Shown here one piece after another: positions 16,435 to 21,355 of a stretch of 21,355 nucleotides of DNA. Every line of letters starts with the position of its first letter. Within the stretch, counting starts at the first letter, position 1. Where the stretch lies: positions 28,313 to 49,667 of the forward strand of contig DAAQ01000035.1 of NCBI GenBank assembly GCA_001701225.1, written 5' to 3'. The position numbers were made by a program, and so were the translations under genes. Origin of the DNA: Bacteroidales bacterium H5. Its GTDB lineage: Bacteria > Bacteroidota > Bacteroidia > Bacteroidales > Muribaculaceae. Under the pieces are notes generated by a model that was given only the letters and a program-made list of their open reading frames with translations, did not search any database and was not told the DNA's origin.

Positions 16435-17679
16435 GTGGATCGCAAAGATTTTGAGATAATGGCCCCGGTCGGGTCATACGAATCGCTCCACGCCGCCATC
16501 GAGGCCGGAGCGGATGCAATATATTTCGGTGTAGAGGGGCTGAACATGCGCTCGCGCTCGTCGGTCAATTTCACGCTCGACGACCTGCGCCGCATCGCCG
16601 GCATCTGCGACGAAGCCGGAGTCAAGAGCTACCTCACCGTCAACACTATCATCTACGACACCGAGCTGCCAAGGATGCGCGAGGTCATCGACGCCGTGGC
16701 CGCCACGGGCATCTCAGCCATCATAGCCAGCGACATCGCCGCCATCGAGTATGCCCGCAAGGTCGGCGTCGAGGTACACATCTCCACCCAGCTCAACGTC
16801 AGCAACACCGAGGCCGTGCGATACTGGGCCAGGTGGGCCGACGTCATGGTGCTGGCCCGCGAGCTGTCGATGGAGCAGGTACGCGCTATCAGCGATGCCA
16901 TCGAGGCTGACGACATACGCGGCCCGCGCGGCGAGCGCGTGAGGCTCGAAATGTTCTGCCACGGCGCCCTCTGCATGGCCGTGTCGGGCAAGTGTTACCT
17001 CTCGCTCCACGAGATGAACTCGAGCGCCAACCGCGGCGCATGCACCCAGATATGCCGCAGGGCATACACTGTCACAGACCGCGAGACCGGCGACCAGCTC
17101 GACATCGAGAACAAATACATCATGTCGCCCAAGGACCTGCGCACCATACATTTCCTCAACAAGATGATAGATGCCGGGGTGCGTGTATTCAAGATAGAGG
17201 GACGCGCGCGCGGTCCCGAGTATGTCAAGCTCACCGTCAAGGCCTACTCGGAGGCCATCGACGCCATCTGCAACGGCACATACACCCCCGAGCGCATCGC
17301 CGGGTGGGAGACAGAGCTATCCAAGGTGTTCAACCGCGGATTCTGGGACGGCTACTATCTGGGGCAACGGCTTGGCGAATGGTCGTCGAAATACGGTTCG
17401 TCGGCCACACGCGTCAAGCGATACATAGCCAAGGGGGTACGCTACTATCCCAAATTGGGTGTGGGCGAGTTCATCCTCGAGGCCGGAGAGCTTCACCCCG
17501 GCGACGAGATAGTCATCACGGGCCCCGACACAGGCGCCATCATCATGGAGGCCGGAGAGCTGCGCCTCGAATACGACCCGGTGCCCGTGGTCACCAAGGG
17601 ACAGCATTTCTCGCTCAAAGTCCCCCGCAAAATCCGCCCCTCCGACCGCATGTACCTGTGGGAGAAAGTCGGGGAATAA
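16435..17679 (+). CDS. Peptidase U32 family protein, TrhP/YegQ-like
   Basis: A 414-residue U32-family protein. Despite the name, well-studied members are RNA hydroxylation factors (TrhP for tRNA wobble uridine, RlhA for 23S rRNA). Length fits TrhP rather than the longer RlhA. Visible marks are the N-terminal MAPVGSYESLHAAIEAGADAIYFG, HISTQLNVSN (115-124), the core LEMFCHGALCMAVSGKCYLS (171-190) and SANRGACTQICRR. Cysteines 175, 180, 187, 203 and 207 are candidates for iron-sulfur binding. The start is GTG at 16435, 6 bases after the repeat tract. No better ATG is in place before the conserved N-terminus. It ends at a strong terminator. The RNA target here is inference. Confidence 0.88.
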   Translation: MDRKDFEIMAPVGSYESLHAAIEAGADAIYFGVEGLNMRSRSSVNFTLDDLRRIAGICDEAGVKSYLTVNTIIYDTELPRMREVIDAVAATGISAIIASDIAAIEYARKVGVEVHISTQLNVSNTEAVRYWARWADVMVLARELSMEQVRAISDAIEADDIRGPRGERVRLEMFCHGALCMAVSGKCYLSLHEMNSSANRGACTQICRRAYTVTDRETGDQLDIENKYIMSPKDLRTIHFLNKMIDAGVRVFKIEGRARGPEYVKLTVKAYSEAIDAICNGTYTPERIAGWETELSKVFNRGFWDGYYLGQRLGEWSSKYGSSATRVKRYIAKGVRYYPKLGVGEFILEAGELHPGDEIVITGPDTGAIIMEAGELRLEYDPVPVVTKGQHFSLKVPRKIRPSDRMYLWEKVGE

Positions 17680-17702
17680 ACAAAATACATATTGAAACAT
17701 CA

Positions 17703-17743
17703 AGCGTGGAGGAAACTGACCATGTAGCCGGTTCCTCCACGCT
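17703..17743 (+). terminator. Strong hairpin terminator after the U32 gene
   Basis: Twelve-base perfect arms, AGCGTGGAGGAA (17703-17714) and TTCCTCCACGCT (17732-17743), followed by CTTTAT. It separates the convergent U32 gene and the SecB-like operon and may work for both. A second hairpin, TCCGGG/CCCGGA (17754-17774), sits between it and the stop of the minus-strand gene. Confidence 0.8.
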
Positions 17744-17783
17744 CTTTATCTGTTCCGGGAAAATGAATCCCGGACATGGCTGG

Positions 17784-18209
17784 CTATTGGCCGGAACCGG
17801 CTGGAACCAGCACTACATCCTTGCTGAAATCCTCATAATTGACCGACGGGAGCATAATGCCTCCGAAATCACCTTCGGAGGATTGTAATGCCACAATACC
17901 CGTCGCCACGAGCCAGACAGTGCGGCATATATCAAGCAGCTTCTCACGGTGAGTGTTCAGGTCGAGTCCGGCTTTCAGCTCCATGGACCAGTCCTCCATC
18001 AAAAGCCCTATGAGGAAGCCGCTTTTGAACACTTGCGTATTCTTCTGCATCACCATCATGTCTATCTGGAAGCCCACATAATCCGATTCAGTGGAATATC
18101 GGAGACGTGACGTGACATTAAGAGACAGCTTGCCTGACTCCACATCCTTAAGTGCCTCCTTATTGAGTTCGTACGGGCCTTTGCTTATATTTACAACTGT
18201 GATATTCAT
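17784..18209 (-). CDS. SecB-like chaperone, last gene of a three-gene accessory operon
   Basis: A 141-residue soluble protein whose layout follows SecB (E. coli form about 155 residues). It has an N-terminal strand (ITVVNISKGPYEL), the segment KLSLNVTSRLRYSTESDYVGFQIDMMVM aligned with the SecB beta core, and a helix (LLDICRTVWLVATGIVALQS). It ends with GGIMLPSVNYEDF (116-128), which parallels SecB FPQLNLAPVNFDALF. Identity is low, so this is a solo or toxin-linked SecB relative rather than the housekeeping chaperone. It starts 6 bases after the stop of the 135-residue gene and ends before a strong terminator. SecB-like proteins at the end of small operons are known as chaperones for antitoxins. 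Confidence 0.72.
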   Translation of the reverse strand: MNITVVNISKGPYELNKEALKDVESGKLSLNVTSRLRYSTESDYVGFQIDMMVMQKNTQVFKSGFLIGLLMEDWSMELKAGLDLNTHREKLLDICRTVWLVATGIVALQSSEGDFGGIMLPSVNYEDFSKDVVLVPAGSGQ

Positions 18210-18215
18210 ATTTTT

Positions 18216-18623
18216 TCAGGCCATTTCTATAGGTTGGTTACTATTCAGTCTTTTAAGGAAGACTTCAAGCCACACATCATCATCGCACAACTCAGGATCA
18301 AACATATTCATCCTTATCATGCGGTCGGTAGGTATAAAGTCCCTCAGATTCTCATTGTCAATAGAAACATTGTCACCATCTATCGTTGCGAAACGACATG
18401 GATTACTGTTAAGTATGCTGACAAGTCCTATATCTTCACTCATATAAGATTCAACCTCATGTGGCGAGACGTCCGCCGCCAAGAAGCGGTTACTACTGCC
18501 ATCAGACAATCTGACAAATATATACAGCTGCCGCTCCACCCTGTCTATAAACAGCATGGAATACGGACGTCCCAAATCCTGGAGCGTCCCCACATACGCT
18601 ATATTCCTGTCAGTCTTCATCAC
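18216..18623 (-). CDS. Unknown 135-residue protein, middle gene of SecB-like operon
   Basis: I do not recognise this gene with confidence. It encodes a small acidic soluble protein. The first half alternates in beta-strand fashion (RPYSMLFIDRVERQLYIFVRLSD, then NRFLAADVSPHEVESYMSEDIGLVSIL), recalling in outline small DUF6575-like proteins. The second half has many Asp/Asn (TIDGDNVSIDNENLRDFIPTD; FDPELCDDDVWLEVFLKRL). There are no membrane segments or signal peptide. The start could be either of two adjacent ATGs. It overlaps the end of the upstream gene by 14 bases, suggesting coupling. Position between a possible toxin and a SecB-like chaperone makes an antitoxin role a reasonable but untested guess. 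Confidence 0.8.
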   Translation of the reverse strand: MMKTDRNIAYVGTLQDLGRPYSMLFIDRVERQLYIFVRLSDGSSNRFLAADVSPHEVESYMSEDIGLVSILNSNPCRFATIDGDNVSIDNENLRDFIPTDRMIRMNMFDPELCDDDVWLEVFLKRLNSNQPIEMA

Positions 18624-19242
18624 TCTGATAATCTATTGTAGTATAATTATATTCCTTATCTCTGCAACTCTCAATATTAACACCCTCATAAAGATAAAGG
18701 TTTGCATGCCCATGCTCGTCAAACGGAGTGATTATACCTGTGTCGACTGTAATCGAATATCGGCAGATATGAATTCCCCGCTCATGCACAAAAGCCTCAA
18801 GATCCTCCTTTGACGCGCCTTTACTCTCAAGTTTCTGATATGTATATAGGAAGCTCTTTCGGGCTGACTCTTCCGAATCATTACACGAGAGCCCCCAATC
18901 TCCCATTATCTTCTCACGTTTTTTAGGGGTAAGTGCTCTCACTTCCTCATTGGTGAGTTTCTGTTTTAAAGCCTCTTCCCCAAATTTTCTGCGCGGGCGG
19001 GGCGACTGACCATACTCGTCAACCGGGACGAGATCCTGGGTGCGATATACAATAAGGCTCTCACCCGGCCTGATATTGATACAAGCCGGTTCAAGATACT
19101 CCATAAACGGCCTCAGAATCTCATCGTCCTTAAGTTTCGGAGTCCCGGATGATTTGCTATTGTCTATATCCACACGGCAAAGATAGCAAAAAAAAATGAT
19201 AACTATACCGCGAACACGAAATTTCACGACATGCTTCTTCAT
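18610..19242 (-). CDS. Unknown protein, possible ART-like toxin, first gene of SecB-like operon
   Basis: Not confidently recognised. The frame encodes 210 residues. From ~45 on it reads as a soluble domain: GESLIVYR (Arg67), a lysine/glutamate-rich helical part (LTNEEVRALTPKKREKIMGD), WGLSCNDSEESARKSF (116-131), then HICRYSITVDTGIITPFDEHG and ANLYLYEGVNIE (Glu186). The order YR ... GLS ... s.e.A ... E is reminiscent of ADP-ribosyltransferase folds, but this is pattern judgement only. The start is uncertain. The ATG at 19242 gives an odd hydrophobic N-terminus (GIVIIFFCYLC) spanning a nine-T run. A GTG at 19173 lies just after a TAnnTTTG match, and the first internal ATG is 19104. Base composition is clearly more AT-rich than the U32 gene. 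Confidence 0.7.
   Translation of the reverse strand: MKKHVVKFRVRGIVIIFFCYLCRVDIDNSKSSGTPKLKDDEILRPFMEYLEPACINIRPGESLIVYRTQDLVPVDEYGQSPRPRRKFGEEALKQKLTNEEVRALTPKKREKIMGDWGLSCNDSEESARKSFLYTYQKLESKGASKEDLEAFVHERGIHICRYSITVDTGIITPFDEHGHANLYLYEGVNIESCRDKEYNYTTIDYQSDED
19178..19185 (-). promoter_or_regulatory. Possible -7 element of the SecB-like operon
   Basis: Minus-strand TATCTTTG fits TAnnTTTG, next to an A9 run (19188-19196 on plus). No good -33 element is seen. If used, transcription would begin around the GTG at 19173, giving a leaderless message. If the ATG at 19242 is the true start, the match is chance within coding sequence. Confidence 0.35.
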
Positions 19243-19291
19243 ATTTCATCCACATACCCTACTGTCTGGAGATAAAATATATAACAAAACA

Positions 19292-19321
19292 AATTGCGCC
19301 GGCCCGGGGGTCGGCGCAATT
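19292..19321 (-). terminator. Hairpin terminator after the 603-residue secreted protein gene
   Basis: Ten-base perfect arms AATTGCGCCG (19292-19301) and CGGCGCAATT (19312-19321) with a GC-rich loop. T-rich sequence follows in both directions (TTTGTTTTG on minus, GTTTTTTGG on plus). It lies 21 bases beyond the stop at 19343 and insulates the secreted-protein gene from the SecB-like operon. Confidence 0.85.
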
Positions 19322-19342
19322 GTTTTTTGGGGATGGGGATTA

Positions 19343-21154
19343 TTACTTGACCACCTTGGTGACGGTGTTGCCCTGACGACGGATGAAGACGCCGTTGTCG
19401 GGGTTGGCGACACGGATGCCCTGGAGGTTGAAATACTCAACAGGTGCATTCTCGTCGGCATTGATTTCGAAGAGGGCAGATGCAATACTCTTAACCGTTA
19501 CGGTCTTAATCTCGCTGTCAAGACCATTCTTGCGGGCAAAATAGCTCAGTTCACCGGCCTTTGTAAGAGTGATAGGCTCGGTATAGAGCGTGTACTCTTT
19601 ACCATCAACCATGACTGTGGGCTCGGCATCCTGCTCTGCGGGAGTGTCGGGAGTCTCTTCTGCCACTACAGGAGTGAAATTATAGTAGATGTCTGCACCA
19701 TCGACATGAGAGAAGGCTACAGTTACAGGTGTTCCATCACCCTGACCCTCTATCTCACCTTCACCGTTCAGAGCGTCGCACTCAATCACAGGGGCAGCGG
19801 GTGCCTCTATAACTTCGGAAGCAAGTTTATATTCCACGTAGACTACAAATACTACCTGCTCACCAGTATTGCAGAAAGAAACTCTCTCCATATTATTGAT
19901 GGTGTAGGTATCAATATGGGGAGTGGCACCGTCAGTCACATTGATTGCTGTCTGCTCATTATACTCATAATCTACACCTGCAACCGATTTCCAATATGTG
20001 TCACGAGCACCCTCTTTTGCAGCATTCCAGATAGAATATATTGTCATTGATGTGATGACCATTCCTTCCGGGGCAACCAGTTCATTGGCACGACCATTAG
20101 AAACCTTTATTGTTTTAAGCTTTCCGGCAGGTGTCGTAATAAATTCCGAGGTCTTCGAACCCGACTGATAGTATTTCTCCTGTCCATCGGAAAGATCCAT
20201 ATTCAGTACGAATCCATTTGCAAAATTCAAAACTGCAGACTGAGAGAAACTACTTTCCCACGAAAGCCATGCAGTTTCAATAGCATTCGGGTCAATTACC
20301 TTGAGTGTATAGGACACAGTGGCAGGCATATACTCTTCATTTCCAGCAAATACAGCAGAAATTTCGGTTGTTCCGGCAGACATGAGATTCACAATGCCTT
20401 CCTCGCTAATAGTAGCGACTTCCTCATTTGATGAAGCATATGTGACAGTGAGAGCTTTTTCGTTTGAAAGCTCTGGAGCATCAAAAGCTGAACCCAGTGC
20501 CACTTTTACCTCGGCAGCACTCCATGACAGCGGAGCGGAATCACGAGTATCCCCTGGAGTTACATCTCCAGTGATTACCACATCGCTAATCATAGCCTCT
20601 CGCTCTTTGTTGTCACTTCCATACAGACATATACGTACAACAACAGGAGACATCGACGGCTCTATGCCTTCAATGACAAATGACGTATTGAAAGATCTGT
20701 CGGCATCCTTTGTCGCATCTTGGTCCGCTCTTACAGGAGTAAACTCTGCTGCAATTTCCTTCGTTACCTCTCCAGAGATAACCTGAATGGAACAGCGGCT
20801 ACTCTGACTTTTAGAGCATGCCACATTAAACGATAAATTTGTGGGCGCATATTGCAATGTTGCAGCCGGAGTGATTGTAAAATCGAGATATTCTCCATCC
20901 TGATAGCCGGCAGTAGCATTTGATTTATAGCCAGTCATAGGGATGTCGCCAGTGGATGGTTTTGCAGTACGCAGATTTCCACCGGTTAATTCTGAACCGA
21001 CAGTCAGTTGACCGGATATGTCCGTACTGGATACAGTTGCAATTGGGTCAACCGCCGAAGCTTTTACGCCGAACGCCCACGTTGCAGTGACCGTTTCAGC
21101 ATAAACCACCCCGGTTGTTGCCAATGCAGCAAGCAGAGTAAAAATTTTTCGCAT
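19343..21154 (-). CDS. Secreted multi-domain protein with Big_2-like domain and T9SS-like tail
   Basis: A 603-residue exported protein of unknown function. The signal peptide is MRKIFTLLAALATTGVVYA. Residues ~20-195 form a beta-rich domain of a kind frequent in Bacteroidales surface proteins (NLSFNVACSKSQSSRCSIQV; VVVRICLYGSDN). Residues ~208-287 are Big_2/Ig-like (TVTYASSNEEVATISEEGIVNL...GTTEISAVFAG). A third beta domain spans ~295-455. About 460-550 resembles a chitobiase C-terminal-type domain (VTVAFSHVDGADIYYNFTP ... EPITLTKAGELSYFARKNG). The final ~35 residues (EYFNLQGIRVANPDNGVFIRRQGN) look like a T9SS sorting tail. It has no enzyme motif, so an adhesin or glycan-binding role is inference. 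Base use is more AT-rich than the ung region. Confidence 0.82.
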   Translation of the reverse strand: MRKIFTLLAALATTGVVYAETVTATWAFGVKASAVDPIATVSSTDISGQLTVGSELTGGNLRTAKPSTGDIPMTGYKSNATAGYQDGEYLDFTITPAATLQYAPTNLSFNVACSKSQSSRCSIQVISGEVTKEIAAEFTPVRADQDATKDADRSFNTSFVIEGIEPSMSPVVVRICLYGSDNKEREAMISDVVITGDVTPGDTRDSAPLSWSAAEVKVALGSAFDAPELSNEKALTVTYASSNEEVATISEEGIVNLMSAGTTEISAVFAGNEEYMPATVSYTLKVIDPNAIETAWLSWESSFSQSAVLNFANGFVLNMDLSDGQEKYYQSGSKTSEFITTPAGKLKTIKVSNGRANELVAPEGMVITSMTIYSIWNAAKEGARDTYWKSVAGVDYEYNEQTAINVTDGATPHIDTYTINNMERVSFCNTGEQVVFVVYVEYKLASEVIEAPAAPVIECDALNGEGEIEGQGDGTPVTVAFSHVDGADIYYNFTPVVAEETPDTPAEQDAEPTVMVDGKEYTLYTEPITLTKAGELSYFARKNGLDSEIKTVTVKSIASALFEINADENAPVEYFNLQGIRVANPDNGVFIRRQGNTVTKVVK

Positions 21155-21247
21155 AGATCTGGGAAAAATTGGGTTAGAAATTAAGGTTAGTTAAAACAGT
21201 TTTTAAGGTAAGTGTAGGTAATCTCGTTATATACGGAATTATCTGTG

Positions 21248-21255
21248 CAAAGATA
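21248..21255 (-). promoter_or_regulatory. -7 element for the 603-residue secreted protein gene
   Basis: Minus-strand TATCTTTG fits TAnnTTTG, in very AT-rich sequence about 94 bases upstream of the ATG. The -33 region is not a clear match. The long AT-rich leader (21155-21240) contains repeated GTTAG/AAGGT bits but no recognised riboswitch. Confidence 0.5.
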
Positions 21256-21334
21256 ATTTAAATTTTATAAATATACGGTTGTTTTAATTGTTTTTAACTA
21301 AAAACATATAATAACCCACCCACTATCTCAATGA

Positions 21335-21355
21335 AAAAACCGCGCCGACCCGGGA
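21335..21355. terminator. Partial hairpin at the window edge
   Basis: The last bases, AAAAAACCGCGCCGACCCGGGA, share the GCGCCG-nCCCGG core with the first half of the terminator at 19292-19321, and a minus-strand copy would end in a run of T. It is probably the end of another terminator cut by the window, for a minus-strand gene lying to the right. Confidence 0.45.

Noticed and set aside
19196..20050. 284-codon plus-strand frame across the terminator and the end of the secreted-protein gene
   Set aside because: It crosses a strong hairpin terminator and is antisense to a well-supported gene. Its translation looks random and cysteine-rich.
21331..21355. Short plus-strand start ATG AAA AAA CCG CGC at the window end
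   Set aside because: The sequence is better explained as half of a terminator hairpin like that at 19292. Only eight codons are visible.

Overview
The window reads as a chromosomal segment of a gut-type Bacteroidales bacterium, most likely Muribaculaceae-like. The grounds are Bacteroidota promoters (TAnnTTTG with an upstream TTTG/TTG) before several transcription units, lipoproteins with an acidic CSDD-type start, a UpxY-type antiterminator heading a glycan locus, a T9SS plug (DUF5103) gene, and a secreted protein ending in a NLQGIRV...GVFIRRQGN tail. Family placement is inference from these traits, not a computed phylogeny.

Layout. At the left end is a tandem-repeat tract (1-89), then a secreted sialate O-acetylesterase on the minus strand with its own promoter. 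Next is a minus-strand four-gene operon (7822 down to 1628): outer-membrane porin, imelysin lipoprotein, di-haem DUF1111 lipoprotein and a fused ResB/CcsA cytochrome c synthase. It looks like a self-contained iron/redox surface module in which the last gene can haem-load the third gene's product. A minus-strand tRNA-Arg(CCG) with a strong terminator follows.

A plus-strand glycan locus (8298-13729) comes next: UpxY antiterminator, Wzx-like flippase, F420-dehydrogenase-beta/ferredoxin protein, polysaccharide pyruvyl transferase and GT2 glycosyltransferase. The last three overlap or nearly overlap. No polymerase or initiating transferase is present.

Then come plus-strand housekeeping genes: ung, the T9SS plug protein and a DUF3109 cysteine-rich protein with overlapping ends, followed after a repeat tract by a U32-family (TrhP/YegQ-like) protein that ends at a strong hairpin terminator.

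The right end is visibly more AT-rich and minus-strand. A three-gene operon (19242 down to 17784) ends in a SecB-like chaperone. Its first gene encodes a basic/acidic protein in which I see a possible ADP-ribosyltransferase-like outline, and the middle gene encodes a small unknown protein. The order resembles toxin-antitoxin-chaperone phage-defence modules and is the best candidate for an undescribed system here. Upstream of it lies a 603-residue secreted multi-domain protein with a T9SS-like tail. No IS element, CRISPR array, integrase or rRNA was seen.
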